Shown: in pieces, positions 25,275 through 34,320 of the stretch
How positions within the stretch are numbered: position 1 is the stretch's first letter
Layout: each line of letters opens with the position of its first letter
DNA from: Pedobacter ginsenosidimutans
GTDB lineage: Bacteria; Bacteroidota; Bacteroidia; Sphingobacteriales; Sphingobacteriaceae
Assembly (NCBI RefSeq): GCF_001442625.1
Contig: NZ_LMZQ01000028.1
Location: 48,469 to 112,468, forward strand
Direction of reading: 5' to 3'
DNA: 64,000 nucleotides
Notes under the pieces: model-generated
The model's database searches: none
What the model was told of the DNA's origin: nothing
The model's input: only the letters and a program-made list of their open reading frames with translations
Translations under genes and position numbers: made by a program

Positions 25275-25436
25275 TTAAAAATTGGTGGTTGCTAAAGCCA
25301 GGGCATTCCCATCTTTCCAAATACGGCCTGTGCCTTTGGGCTGTAAGATGGTGTTGGCTGCGTCGGCGGTTTTATCAACCAGTATTGATGCAAATTGAAA
25401 ATCTTTAATTCCCTGAGGTAGTCGATTCAATATTTA
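25275..25436 (-). pseudogene. C-terminal gene remnant, family unknown
   Basis: A minus-strand frame of about 50 codons reads LPQGIKDFQFASILVDKTAD and continues through LQPKGTGRIWKDGNALALAT to a TAA at 25275. The composition is protein-like, but an in-frame TAA just upstream (about 25434-25436) and the absence of a normal start mark it as the tail of a lost gene. It sits between the small protein gene and the LytS/LytTR operon. Confidence 0.35.
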
Positions 25437-25480
25437 ATAGCATATTTTCAATAATTCATCATTTATTTTCAACAAATACA

Positions 25481-25510
25481 TTCGTTGAAAAAATACCATC
25501 ATCCGTTGAA
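25481..25510 (+). promoter_or_regulatory. Putative LytTR operator (two direct repeats)
   Basis: TTCGTTGAA at 25481-25489 and TCCGTTGAA at 25502-25510 are direct repeats whose starts are 21 bp apart, that is 9 bp boxes with a 12 bp spacer. This matches the known layout of LytTR-domain binding sites, and the core GTT is shared with the consensus. The site is directly upstream of the operon encoding a LytTR response regulator, so autoregulation is likely. An inverted GTTGAAAA/TTTTCAAC also overlaps the first box. Confidence 0.55.
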
Positions 25511-25518
25511 ATGCATTG

Positions 25519-26574
25519 ATGTTCAGCACTACTCTTGGTATATTTGAAATCATGGTAAAATTTTTTAAGTGGCAAATAACACTCAGCCAGCTTCAATGGA
25601 TTGGTTGGACCATCATCACCCTGCTTATGTTTTGTTCCTACTTGCAGGAAGAGGACATTATATGGTCGTCTGTATTTACAGTGTCCAATATATTTTCAAC
25701 GGTGCTGATTATTTACGGCAATGCCTATTGGCTCTTCCCCAGGCTTTATAAACCGGGAAAGAAACTGTTTTACTGGCAATTAGTAGTACTCTTGTTATTG
25801 GTTATCACCATAGCAAGAGTTGAATTTAGGATATGTATGCAGTCTGTCTTTTTCCCAAAAGAGGGTGAAGAAAGCAATCGTATTCAATTATACATTGGTA
25901 GCGGTGTTTCAAATATCATAAGGTTTTTTTTTAGTTTTATATTTCGCTTCGCAATTGACTATTTCACAGTACGCAGAGAGCAGGAGCGATTAAAGCAACA
26001 TACAACCGAAATGGAATTGAACCTGCTGAAAGCACAAGTGCAACCACATTTTCTGTTTAATACACTTAATAATATTTACTATGTAGCACACAAGGAATCA
26101 CCGGAAACCGCCGCACTGTTGGAAAAATTGTCAAACATTATGCGCTATTTTGTAGATGAAGCACCAAAAAAAGAAGTGCTGCTGGCTACAGAAATTCAAT
26201 TTATCAGTGACTATATTGATTTGGAAAAAATGCGGATTCGACACCCACTGAAATTAGACTTTCAGGTAAAAGGAGATGTAAAGCTGGTAAAGGTTTCCCC
26301 TATGTTGATCATGCCTTTTGTAGAAAATGTATTCAAGCATGGCATTGATAAGCGCAGGACAGACAACATACTTGTTTTAAATATAGAACGATGTGCCGAT
26401 TCTTTATCGGTAAAAGTGTGTAACCATATTGTTTCATCAAAGCTGCAAAAACAGACAGGTGGTGGCTTGCAGAACCTGCGTAATAGGCTGCAACTGTTAT
26501 ATGCAGACAGCTTTGACCTAAGGATTACCGAAAAAGAAGATTATTTTATAGTTCATTTAAATATACCCTTGTGA
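25519..26574 (+). CDS. LytS-like sensor histidine kinase (His_kinase PF06580 type)
   Basis: About 351 residues. Four membrane segments occupy roughly residues 15-150 without an obvious sensor domain; a short coiled segment (RREQERLKQHTTEMELN) leads into the phosphoacceptor box LKAQVQPHFLFNTLNNI, the form found in LytS/YehU kinases. The HATPase part includes MLIMPFVENVFKHGI (N box) and GGGLQNLRNRL. ATG 25519 is 8 bp after the putative LytTR operator; ATG 25552 (MVKFFKW) is an equally plausible start. The stop overlaps the GTG start of the response regulator, so the two are translationally coupled. Confidence 0.88.
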   Translation: MFSTTLGIFEIMVKFFKWQITLSQLQWIGWTIITLLMFCSYLQEEDIIWSSVFTVSNIFSTVLIIYGNAYWLFPRLYKPGKKLFYWQLVVLLLLVITIARVEFRICMQSVFFPKEGEESNRIQLYIGSGVSNIIRFFFSFIFRFAIDYFTVRREQERLKQHTTEMELNLLKAQVQPHFLFNTLNNIYYVAHKESPETAALLEKLSNIMRYFVDEAPKKEVLLATEIQFISDYIDLEKMRIRHPLKLDFQVKGDVKLVKVSPMLIMPFVENVFKHGIDKRRTDNILVLNIERCADSLSVKVCNHIVSSKLQKQTGGGLQNLRNRLQLLYADSFDLRITEKEDYFIVHLNIPL

Positions 26575-27287
26575 ATATAATAACCTGTCTTATTGTTGAC
26601 GATGAACCCAATGCGGTAAAACTATTGGAAGACCACATTAACAAGATACCATTTTTGCAGTTGAAGCAGAAATGCTTTGATGCCTTTGAGGTAACAGAAT
26701 ATTTTGAGAAAGCGCACGCCGACCTAATATTTATGGATATTGAAATGCCCCAAATGTCCGGGATGGAGCTGGCCACGGTACTGCCGAAAAACCAACCAAT
26801 CATTTTTACTACGGCATATTCTTCTTATGCGCTCGAGGGATATGAATTTAACGGACTGGATTATCTGCTAAAACCCATTACCTTCAAGCGCTTTGCCCAG
26901 GCAGTTTCTAAAGCCCAAGACTACTTTTCTTTGCTAAAGCAGCCTGTAAACTTTAAAGAAAATGATATTTTGCCCGACTATATATTCGTTAAGTCGGGCA
27001 AACAAGTTATAAAAATCAATTACGATTCAATCCTATATTTTGAAGCTAATAAAGAATATGTAAATATCGTTGCTAAAGAGGGGCAATCATTAATATTTAA
27101 GCGCATGAAGCAACTCGAAACACAATTACCATCTAATTTTATACGCATACATAACTCTTATATTGTAAACATAAACCAAATACAAAAAATTGTCGACAAT
27201 CACGTCTTTATCGATAAAGCAAAACTGCCTGCAAGTGCTGGATATAGAGAACAGCTATTAAAGATTATTGATCAGAAATTGCTATAA
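26571..27287 (+). CDS. LytTR-family response regulator
   Basis: 238 residues. The receiver domain has the acidic pair in LIVDDEP, the phosphoacceptor Asp56 in FMDIEMP, and TTAYSSYALEGY and LLKPI at its end. The C-terminal LytTR DNA-binding domain covers about residues 130-235 (FVKSGKQVIKI, LYFEANKEYVNI, RIHNSYIVNI). It starts with GTG, whose TG forms part of the kinase stop (GTGA overlap), so this start is well fixed. It should bind direct repeats like those at 25481. Confidence 0.92.
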   Translation: MNIITCLIVDDEPNAVKLLEDHINKIPFLQLKQKCFDAFEVTEYFEKAHADLIFMDIEMPQMSGMELATVLPKNQPIIFTTAYSSYALEGYEFNGLDYLLKPITFKRFAQAVSKAQDYFSLLKQPVNFKENDILPDYIFVKSGKQVIKINYDSILYFEANKEYVNIVAKEGQSLIFKRMKQLETQLPSNFIRIHNSYIVNINQIQKIVDNHVFIDKAKLPASAGYREQLLKIIDQKLL

Positions 27288-27477
27288 TCAATATAGCAAC
27301 TTAATATCGATCCTATTGATATTTTACCTGTTTCGAAAAAGCAAGTATAATAATTAGGATTTCACATGTATTTCATTTGCCTATGCTTTGCTTTTGGGCA
27401 GTTAAGGGCTTATTAGGTTGGGTAAAAGTTTTAAATCTTCTATAAAGTGGTTCGGGTTTTGTACCAACAGGTTCACC

Positions 27478-27518
27478 AAATGGGAAAGAGTGGAGAAATC
27501 GAATTCTTTCCCATTTTT
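27478..27518. terminator. Bidirectional terminator between convergent genes
   Basis: AAATGGGAAAG (27478-27488) and CTTTCCCATTT (27506-27516) form a strong stem with T-runs on the plus side and A-runs on the other. It lies between the LytTR gene and the convergent ABC exporter gene. Confidence 0.7.
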
Positions 27519-27529
27519 GTTTCTAACCT

Positions 27530-29359
27530 TTACGACTGCACCTCAAACTGCAAGCCGCTCAAATACCTGTACAAACCCTGTTCACTGCTGATGAGTTCCT
27601 TATGGGTGCCCGATTCGATAATCTGTCCCTTTTCCATCACCAGGATCCTGTCCGCTTCACGAATGGTAGATAAACGGTGCGCGATGATGATTGAGGTGCG
27701 GCCGCTCATTAATTCTTCCAGGGCTTCTTGTACCAAACGTTCTGATTCAGAGTCGAGCGAAGAAGTGGCTTCGTCGAGAATTAATATAGACGGGTTCTTT
27801 AATATAGCCCGGGCAATGGCAATGCGCTGACGCTGTCCGCCTGAGAGTTTTACGCCTCGCTCTCCAACTATGGTTTCGTAACTTTCAGGAAATGTGCTGA
27901 TAAAATCATGTGCATTTGCCCGTTTAGCGGCCTGTATAATTTCTGCCTTGGTAGCCGTTAACTTGCCATAAGCAATGTTTTCCAATATCGTTCCGCCAAA
28001 TAACATTACATCCTGCGGAACAATTGCGATCTGGTTCCTGATATCTGTAAGCGAATAGGCAGCAGCTGGTTTGCCATCAAAAAGTATTTCACCGCTTTGC
28101 GGATGGTAAAATTGCAGTATCAATCCTGCTGTGGTCGATTTGCCCGAGCCACTCGGACCTACTATGGCTATTTTTTGTCCGGCTTTGGCCTCAAAAGAGA
28201 TATGGTTTAATACGGCTACTTCCGGCCGTGAAGGATAGGCAAAACTGACATGGTTAAAAGCGAGATTCCCCACTATTTTTTGGCTCGTCACCTGATCCTT
28301 TTCGTTTATGGAAACAGCTTCGCCCTGCTCGCCCAATATTTCCAGTACCCTTTCGCTGGCCCCTACAGCCTTTTGCAGGTTGGCAAAAAGTTCGGGAAAA
28401 CTTCCCAGCGAACTGCCGAGGAACATTGCGTATAATGAAAACTTTAAAAGTTCGCCAAAGGTTATTTCATGGTGACTGACCAGCACACAGCCATAGCCGA
28501 TTACTGCCAGTACCCCACCAAAAACGCACAGCACAATAAAGGATACAAACATGCCCCTGAACTTTGCGCCCTTAATGGCAATATCTGCTACCTCGCGAAT
28601 GGTGTTCCGGTAACGCGTAGCCTCGAATGCCTCATTTACGAATGCTTTTACATTGGCAATACCCGATAAGGTTTCTTCCACTATACTGTTTGATTCTGCC
28701 ATTTTATCCTGTGCCTGGCGCGAAATCTTTTTGATGAAACGGCCAAACAGCACCGCAAATACAATCATCACGGGTAAGACCAAAAGCAGGGCAAAAACCA
28801 GCTTTTTCGATATAATGGCCATAAAAACGATACCGCCTACAAACAGCACAAGCTGCCGCAACAGCTCCGCAATGGTGGTGGTTAAAGTGTCTTGAACTTG
28901 TGAAAGGTCGGCAGAGATCCTGCTGTTCAGTTCGCCTACCCTGCGGTTCGAGAAGAAATTCATAGGCAGGGTGATCAACTTGAAGTAGGTGTCGCGCCTG
29001 ATGTCGGCCAGGGAGCGTTCTGCTACATTAACAAACCATAATATTCTGAAATAAGACACTACCGCCTGCAATGCCAATACGGCAAATGCTAACATTAAAA
29101 TGCCCTGTATGGTGCCTGGCAGGTAACTGTTGGTGTGCTTGCCCTGTGCCGTATCAATTAAGGCACCGATAAAAGAAGGAAAGGCCAGCCCGACCAAACT
29201 GGATAAAAATAGAAAAAACAACGCAGCAATAAATTTACCACGATAGGGTTTTAAATAAGTAAGCAAGCGGGCAATGTTGCCCAAACTTTCTCTTGTTATT
29301 TTTGCTTTTGCTAATTCAACGCCCGGTGCATTTCCGCTGTTTAACTGTTTTCTTGCCAT
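27530..29359 (-). CDS. ABC exporter half-transporter (permease fused to ATPase)
   Basis: 609 residues. An N-terminal six-helix ABC exporter membrane domain (about residues 40-330) is followed by an ATPase domain with Walker A GPSGSGKST, a Q-loop in IVPQDVMLFG, signature LSGGQRQRIAIARAIL, Walker B ILILDEATSSLD and an H-loop in IIAHRLSTI. It works as a dimer moving lipid, peptide or drug substrates out of the cytoplasm; the substrate is not readable. It faces the LytTR operon tail to tail, so shared regulation is not implied. Confidence 0.93.
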   Translation of the reverse strand: MARKQLNSGNAPGVELAKAKITRESLGNIARLLTYLKPYRGKFIAALFFLFLSSLVGLAFPSFIGALIDTAQGKHTNSYLPGTIQGILMLAFAVLALQAVVSYFRILWFVNVAERSLADIRRDTYFKLITLPMNFFSNRRVGELNSRISADLSQVQDTLTTTIAELLRQLVLFVGGIVFMAIISKKLVFALLLVLPVMIVFAVLFGRFIKKISRQAQDKMAESNSIVEETLSGIANVKAFVNEAFEATRYRNTIREVADIAIKGAKFRGMFVSFIVLCVFGGVLAVIGYGCVLVSHHEITFGELLKFSLYAMFLGSSLGSFPELFANLQKAVGASERVLEILGEQGEAVSINEKDQVTSQKIVGNLAFNHVSFAYPSRPEVAVLNHISFEAKAGQKIAIVGPSGSGKSTTAGLILQFYHPQSGEILFDGKPAAAYSLTDIRNQIAIVPQDVMLFGGTILENIAYGKLTATKAEIIQAAKRANAHDFISTFPESYETIVGERGVKLSGGQRQRIAIARAILKNPSILILDEATSSLDSESERLVQEALEELMSGRTSIIIAHRLSTIREADRILVMEKGQIIESGTHKELISSEQGLYRYLSGLQFEVQS

Positions 29360-29670
29360 TATTTTTATGTTGATCTTTGGGATATATTTCCTCTTTAATG
29401 CCTATTGTAACACCAAACAGGATTGTGATAGTGAAGACGGATCAACATCAATAATACTTTAAATATCTTGAGCTATTTAAGCAGGTTGGTCTGGTCGTTT
29501 ACGCTGGTGATGGAAAATACTTAAGTTTGCGATCCAGTTTTTTCAACTTACATCAGGATATAGCGGCATTTCATCCTGATGCAATTTTATAACTCCACTG
29601 ATTATCAAATCGGTATTTATTTTGTCTTTTAACTGAGTAAAAATATTCAATAAGTGCTCAACTATTATTC

Positions 29671-29678
29671 TATATTTG
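29671..29678 (+). promoter_or_regulatory. Likely -7 promoter box of the tandem lipoprotein genes
   Basis: TATATTTG matches TANNTTTG exactly. No good TTTG is found at the expected -33 position, so this is a half match. A transcript from it would begin near 29685, which rules out the longer frame start at 29654 and favours ATG 29693 or 29699. Confidence 0.45.
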
Positions 29679-29698
29679 CGCCCAAAATAAATATGTAT

Positions 29699-30382
29699 AT
29701 GAAATCAAAATTAACACTCTTAATTCTTCTTGTGGCAGTTTTTATCTCCTGCAAAAAAACCACCAATGTTGATGTTAAACTTTCTACCAGCGGAAAACTT
29801 ACTTATAAGTTAACTGACGATGCCGGAAAAGGATTGGCAAATGTGAAAGTATCTTTATTTGACCGCACTGATACTTACTATTCAAATACCAACATCCTGT
29901 TAGAAACCCGTTTAACCGATCCGAGCGGTTTGGCCGACTTTGGAGACCTTAATCCAAGCAATTATCTGCTTGTGGCGGATTCTGCAAAGGTTAATAATGT
30001 AGCTTATATAGTTCAGGAGTATGTTCAGGTGCTTACTGGTGCAGTTAAAGCGAAAGAAACAAAAGTGACAGATTATTCCGGAACATTTGCATTAACAGTA
30101 AGATCTTACAATAATAATCAACCTTTAAAAAATATAGGCGTGATTATGGTTCCGTCGAATAAATTCAATTACTCGTCAACTACAGCTACCAATTTAAAAG
30201 TTGCCGATTTTACGGGCGTGACCAACGATGCCGGTTTGATCACTTTCAAAATTCCTTCAAACAAGCAATACGCAGTATACCTCTATAATACGGTTACTAA
30301 TGCCTCTTACAATTATAATAATAGCGTTTCGGTACAAAAAGATGCTACGGTTAACTATTTAATGAATATCTATCAACCATAG
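29699..30382 (+). CDS. Lipoprotein with two beta-sandwich domains, paralog 1
   Basis: 227 residues from ATG 29699. The signal ends in the lipobox VFISC followed by KK. Two similar segments follow: residues about 27-105 (GKLTYKLTDDAGKGLANVKV ... FGDLNPSNYLLVAD) and 120-200 (LKNIGVIMV ... VTNDAGLITFKI), both with the pattern of carboxypeptidase-regulatory/Cna-B-like folds. It is paralogous to the next gene, 32 bp downstream. Probably outer-membrane or periplasmic; role unknown. Confidence 0.75.
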   Translation: MKSKLTLLILLVAVFISCKKTTNVDVKLSTSGKLTYKLTDDAGKGLANVKVSLFDRTDTYYSNTNILLETRLTDPSGLADFGDLNPSNYLLVADSAKVNNVAYIVQEYVQVLTGAVKAKETKVTDYSGTFALTVRSYNNNQPLKNIGVIMVPSNKFNYSSTTATNLKVADFTGVTNDAGLITFKIPSNKQYAVYLYNTVTNASYNYNNSVSVQKDATVNYLMNIYQP

Positions 30383-30414
30383 TCTGATCGTAACCGAGCT
30401 TATTTTATAATCAT

Positions 30415-31116
30415 ATGAAATGTAAAATCATGGTCCTGTTCGGGCTGTTTATTTTAGCACTCTCCTGTAAAAAGATTACCAATGTTAATTTAGTTGATGG
30501 CGTAAATTCAGGCAAATTAAGTTATAAACTTGTGGATGATGCAGGGAAAGGCCTGGCTGGGACTAAAGTTTCGTTATACGATGCGAAGGTCGTTTTAAAC
30601 ACGAGTTACCCAAGTGCCAATGCTTTGATAGCTACCATAAGGACTGATCAGGACGGCGTAGCTTATTTTTCTGACCTATTGCCTAAAAACTACCTGGTTA
30701 TTTGTGATACTGCCATTGTTAACAAAGCGAGATACCGTACTGACGAATTTGTTCAGGTGGTTGCGGATACAGATAAAAAAAAGAGCGTTAAAGTTTCTGC
30801 ATTCTCCGGTACTTTAAACCTCACATTGATATCCACCAGCGATTACAGATCTCCATTAAAAAATGTGGGCGTGGTAGCTTACCCGGTTAACGATATTAAA
30901 CTTAATTCGGGTAATGTTTCAGATGTGATTAATTCCTCGTCTCTTAAAGGGGTGACGGATGCAAGCGGATTGGTATCACTAAAATTGCCTTCGAATATTC
31001 CTTTCGACTTTATTGTATATAACCTGACAAACCGCAATCTTGGTTATGGATATGGTAATTATAGTGTTGCAAAAGATACTAAAAGTAACATGACGCTTTA
31101 TTCATATCCATTTTAA
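30415..31116 (+). CDS. Lipoprotein with two beta-sandwich domains, paralog 2
   Basis: 233 residues, lipobox LALSC then KK. It aligns along its length with the preceding gene: GKLSYKLVDDAGKGLAGTKV matches GKLTYKLTDDAGKGLANVKV, and the second domain ends KGVTDASGLVSLKLPSN against TGVTNDAGLITFKIPSN. They are an old tandem duplication in one operon, closed by the terminator at 31161. Confidence 0.75.
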   Translation: MKCKIMVLFGLFILALSCKKITNVNLVDGVNSGKLSYKLVDDAGKGLAGTKVSLYDAKVVLNTSYPSANALIATIRTDQDGVAYFSDLLPKNYLVICDTAIVNKARYRTDEFVQVVADTDKKKSVKVSAFSGTLNLTLISTSDYRSPLKNVGVVAYPVNDIKLNSGNVSDVINSSSLKGVTDASGLVSLKLPSNIPFDFIVYNLTNRNLGYGYGNYSVAKDTKSNMTLYSYPF

Positions 31117-31160
31117 AAGAATATAATTCAGGTCAGAAATTATTTATAGGAAAAAACCAA

Positions 31161-31197
31161 GGGGCTGTTCGAAAATGATCGGGCAGCCCCTTTTTTT
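31161..31197 (+). terminator. Terminator of the tandem lipoprotein operon
   Basis: GGGGCTG (31161-31167) pairs with CAGCCCC (31184-31190), followed by seven T, 45 bp after the second lipoprotein stop. Confidence 0.88.
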
Positions 31198-31252
31198 ATT
31201 TCTTTCCCGGAACATTTCAGTCAACCTCTACCTAATCCGCTATCATATCAGG

Positions 31253-31660
31253 TTAACTACCGTTAAACTTCTCTATAGCTTCGGGCGTTACCGGAGTAAA
31301 AAGGTTCACCAGGTTGCCATCAGGATCTCTTAATAATAAAGATTGATTGCCCCAGGGCATTACGGTCGGTTCTTGTACGATGGCACCTTTTAAGGAGGCA
31401 GCGAGCTGATCGAAAAGTTGCTGTACATCATCAACCCGGAATTCGATAATCACACTGCGGTTCTGTGCAGGCTGTGCCACTTGGTTGCCACCAAAAAACT
31501 GTAAAGTACGGGTGCTGCCAATGGCTAAAGTTGCGGTTTTGGTTTTCAGTTCGGCGAAATCGGGCGTGTACCGGGTGGCGGTTAAACCTGTTACCTGTTC
31601 GTAGAAATGGATAAGTGCCTCTACCTGATCGGTAATAATGCGTGTTGATATTAAATTCAT
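31253..31660 (-). CDS. VOC (glyoxalase-like) family protein
   Basis: 135 residues with two beta-alpha-beta-beta-beta halves of the vicinal oxygen chelate fold: STRIITDQVEALIHFYEQVTG at the start and PWGNQSLLLRDPDGNLVNLFTPV at the end. The last half carries the RDPDGN turn and a possible metal-binding position; the function may be isomerase, dioxygenase or resistance-type binding. A decayed WYL-type regulator gene lies immediately upstream on the same strand. Such pairs are common in this phylum, so the gene may have lost its regulator. Confidence 0.8.
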   Translation of the reverse strand: MNLISTRIITDQVEALIHFYEQVTGLTATRYTPDFAELKTKTATLAIGSTRTLQFFGGNQVAQPAQNRSVIIEFRVDDVQQLFDQLAASLKGAIVQEPTVMPWGNQSLLLRDPDGNLVNLFTPVTPEAIEKFNGS

Positions 31661-31715
31661 TGCTAATTGTTTTAATGATGCAGCGAAGTTATTGGGGGCT
31701 TATGACAACAGTTTG

Positions 31716-31990
31716 TCAGGGCTGATGATTTTTTTCTTTTTCCTGTAAATATTCCTGATGGTTAAGCTGATGCGGAGCAAACTTAAAATCGGCTGCATTA
31801 GCCGCTTCCATCCTATTTAAACGGAATATGCTATAATCATTTCTTAAGCGGCAAAAGGTTCAATCAACCTTTCCGAACTTTGATCCTGCCTTCTGCCCTA
31901 TACTTGATGCAAAGTACTTTAAAACCGGTGAGCGCATTTTGAACGATCAGGGCTGCTCCGACACAGCTATACACCAACAATACCTTAAAA
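31716..31990 (-). pseudogene. Remnant of a WYL-domain (YafY-type) transcriptional regulator
   Basis: Minus-strand pieces in successive frames read ALIVQNALTGFKVLCIKYRA, then (shifted) SSERLIEPFAA, then (shifted) FCRLRNDYSIFRLNRMEAAN with a tail including FAPHQLNHQEYLQ, ending at TGA 31716. The order matches the C-terminal WYL domain of YafY-family regulators (LQNAI..RxxLxIxYR, xIEPxAL, WxLxAxCxLRxDYRxFRLxRM). The EPFA and FCRL coding bits share TTTTGCC, as if an internal deletion had joined them through that 7 bp identity. The N-terminal HTH part is missing. It is broken and cannot make a regulator. Confidence 0.6.
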
Positions 31991-32436
31991 TAACCTTCTT
32001 TTTACCTTTCATTTAGCTATTGTTAACCTCCCAACCTAAAGCGAATTAAATCTTTGACCTACCTGATCTAAACTAGAGCTACAACTCAACCGAAGCAAGT
32101 GCAAAGCAGTATGCAAGCAGGTACCACGCAAGCCTGGCCGGAAAGCGGCCTAAACGTGGGGTAAATACGGCGTGAAGGTGGACTTTGGAATATTTTTTTT
32201 TGGGATTTTTAATCGGATCGATTGATTTGGGTTATCATCCCTTTTGATTAACCTAATATACTAAAATTATGGTTGTCCGAAATGGATTTATCAAATTAAG
32301 GGGCAAACGGGATCTTGTTTTTTACAAACACGGAATTAAGGTCATTGTAAGAAAGGAGAATTTGTAACAGGCCGATCATAAACGTTTAGTATTTGTATAA
32401 ATAAAAAGCCAATGCGGTTAATAAAATATCCTGATA
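31991..32436. other. Gene-poor stretch
   Basis: No long frame. A 32-codon frame at 32269-32367 (+), MVVRNGFIKLRGKRDLVFYK followed by a short basic tail, has the look of small Bacteroidota phage-related or mobile proteins with a GDLVFYK-like motif, but it is too short to assign. The rest shows nothing recognisable. Confidence 0.3.
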
Positions 32437-32586
32437 TTAATGTTCAAACATTTTAGACAGTTCAGCTTCCAGCCTCACCTGATCTGAAGCCGAAGAAACC
32501 AATATCGGATAGGCCCCATGTGTTACAGCTTTGTATCCACAGAATAAAGGATCAGGCGGAAAAGTTAGGAGATATCCTTCAAACAT
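32437..32586 (-). CDS. Possible 49-residue protein or gene fragment
   Basis: An ATG-started frame beginning MFEGYLLTFPPDPLFCGYKA and ending EAELSKMFEH. It lies 19 bp downstream of the propeller-protein gene, on the same strand, and its codon choice is protein-like. No family recognised. It could be a small translated gene or the remnant of a larger one. Confidence 0.35.
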   Translation of the reverse strand: MFEGYLLTFPPDPLFCGYKAVTHGAYPILVSSASDQVRLEAELSKMFEH

Positions 32587-32605
32587 AATGAGGTAACTGT
32601 GTCTC

Positions 32606-34048
32606 TTATTTTAATGTTGTTTTGATTATTCCGGCAAAGGTTGCTGCCCAGATTGCACCCACCCGATCCTTTGTGATCCGTTCGATATTGACACTGGGAA
32701 CATTAGAATTTTCAGTGGTATAGATTTCGGTCTTTTTCCTCGCTATGTCGTATCTAATGATGCCTATGTTGTTCTGACTGAGCCATAAGATATTTTTTTC
32801 TTCATCCAAAAAGAAATCATTGATGCTGTTTCCGGCAAACATTGTTGGGGCATCGCTCCATATACGCTGCCATTTTTCGTCGGGAGAAAGTATATACATT
32901 CCCGCTCCTGCTCCTTTTTCATTATAGAGCGAAAACCAGAGATTGCCTTTTTTATCTTCCCACATCTTGGAAATGTAAGCCTTTGATAGTGGTGACGAGT
33001 CATCGTTTAAGGCAGTGGTCTTACCTTTTTCAATAACAACGTTGCCCTCAAAAGTACCGATCCATGTACGGTCTTTGCTATCCACAAACACACCCAGAAC
33101 CCTATCAGATGGCAACTTCGAGTTCTTTTTGTTCATCACACTCCATTTGCTGCCGTCAAACCTGGCTACCCCATCCCAAGAGGTGAAAAGAATATTCCCC
33201 TTAGGGTCGACTACGATCTTTCTTGCCCAGTTAATGGGTGAGTTCAGCGAATCGAATTTGGCCCAAACACGGTTATCATAGCGGTAAACATCATAGCCGA
33301 TCACAAACCACTTACTATCCTTTTGATCAACCGCCATGTCCCGGACCGACTCCGTCTGACCTTTATTGTACTGCGTAGCAGAAATAATGGTATTTCCAGA
33401 ATTAAAGTGCTGCCATTTGCCTTCTGATATTTTTACAATTCCGTTATCGGTTCCGATCCAGATATTGCCCTTTAAATCAGCTGCCACGGCCCTGCTCATA
33501 TCCCAGGGCAGTTCGGAGTTGCCCTGTGTAAATACTTTCCAGCCCTCACTAAGCGCTGCCCGTTCACTTCCCTTCCGGTCGGGAGTACCGGTGGCTTTCA
33601 TATTGGATTGGTTAGTAAAGTTAAATGTCATGCGTTTAGCTCTGAATTTCCCATCTACAAATTCCATGATGAGCGATACCGAGCTGTTTTCCTTTTTCGT
33701 GCCATCTATTGCAGGTGTCCAGTTTTCAGTAGCATTGACCGATTGCCTGATGCGGAGTTCGGCCGAACCCATGTTGGTTTTGTTATCGATGCTTAACAGG
33801 CAGGGCTTGCCTTCCTGATCGACCAGGATTTGCATTTCCAGCGTACCTTTGAGCGTTAAAAGGTTTTTTTCGCCGATACCACGCAGAATATTCTGGAAGA
33901 CTGTCTTTGGTGGCTGCGCCTGTGGATTTCCGCAATCCAGGCAGAATTCGGATAGTTTGCAGTCTTCAAACTTTTCAGGGTAAAGGCTCTGTGCGTTCAG
34001 AAGGATTGAAAACAGGCTCAAGGCAATAACTAAGAGTGTCTTTTTCAC
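32606..34048 (-). CDS. Secreted protein with a TonB-C-like domain and a two-component-regulator-type propeller
   Basis: 480 residues, signal peptide ending in LLNAQ. Residues about 55-140 (LKGTLEMQILVDQEGKPCLL ... SVNATENWTPA) resemble the C-terminal domain of TonB-type energy transducers. Residues about 170-480 contain repeated blades of the Reg_prop type: DLKGNIWIGTDNGIVKI, DPKGNILFTSWDGVARFDG, DSKDRTWIGTFEGNV, DKKGNLWFSLYN and EKNILWLSQNNIGIIRYD. In hybrid two-component systems such propellers sense glycans, but here no kinase follows. It is probably a periplasmic binding or reporting protein; role unknown. Confidence 0.75.
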   Translation of the reverse strand: MKKTLLVIALSLFSILLNAQSLYPEKFEDCKLSEFCLDCGNPQAQPPKTVFQNILRGIGEKNLLTLKGTLEMQILVDQEGKPCLLSIDNKTNMGSAELRIRQSVNATENWTPAIDGTKKENSSVSLIMEFVDGKFRAKRMTFNFTNQSNMKATGTPDRKGSERAALSEGWKVFTQGNSELPWDMSRAVAADLKGNIWIGTDNGIVKISEGKWQHFNSGNTIISATQYNKGQTESVRDMAVDQKDSKWFVIGYDVYRYDNRVWAKFDSLNSPINWARKIVVDPKGNILFTSWDGVARFDGSKWSVMNKKNSKLPSDRVLGVFVDSKDRTWIGTFEGNVVIEKGKTTALNDDSSPLSKAYISKMWEDKKGNLWFSLYNEKGAGAGMYILSPDEKWQRIWSDAPTMFAGNSINDFFLDEEKNILWLSQNNIGIIRYDIARKKTEIYTTENSNVPSVNIERITKDRVGAIWAATFAGIIKTTLK

Positions 34049-34320
34049 GATAATTTTATTGTTTGTTTTATTCTAAGTTTAATAGCATTGGATTATACTC
34101 CAGGTTTTCTCAAACCGTTTTGCTGCAAGATCCGTTTCTTTGATCCAGAAATACAGTCTGCCGCTGTCTCCTCACATATAATCGTTTTTTTCATTGCTAT
34201 CGATCTGTAGCAACAGCCGTATTACATAAAAATAGATTATGGAAGATATACTATTCGTTTGATTACTCAAAATTATTTGCTGGTATGTTTATCAGGATGG
34301 CATAAACCAAAATACAATGA

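Noticed and set aside
27447..27830. 127-codon plus-strand frame
   Set aside because: It overlaps the terminator and the conserved ATPase end of the ABC exporter on the other strand.
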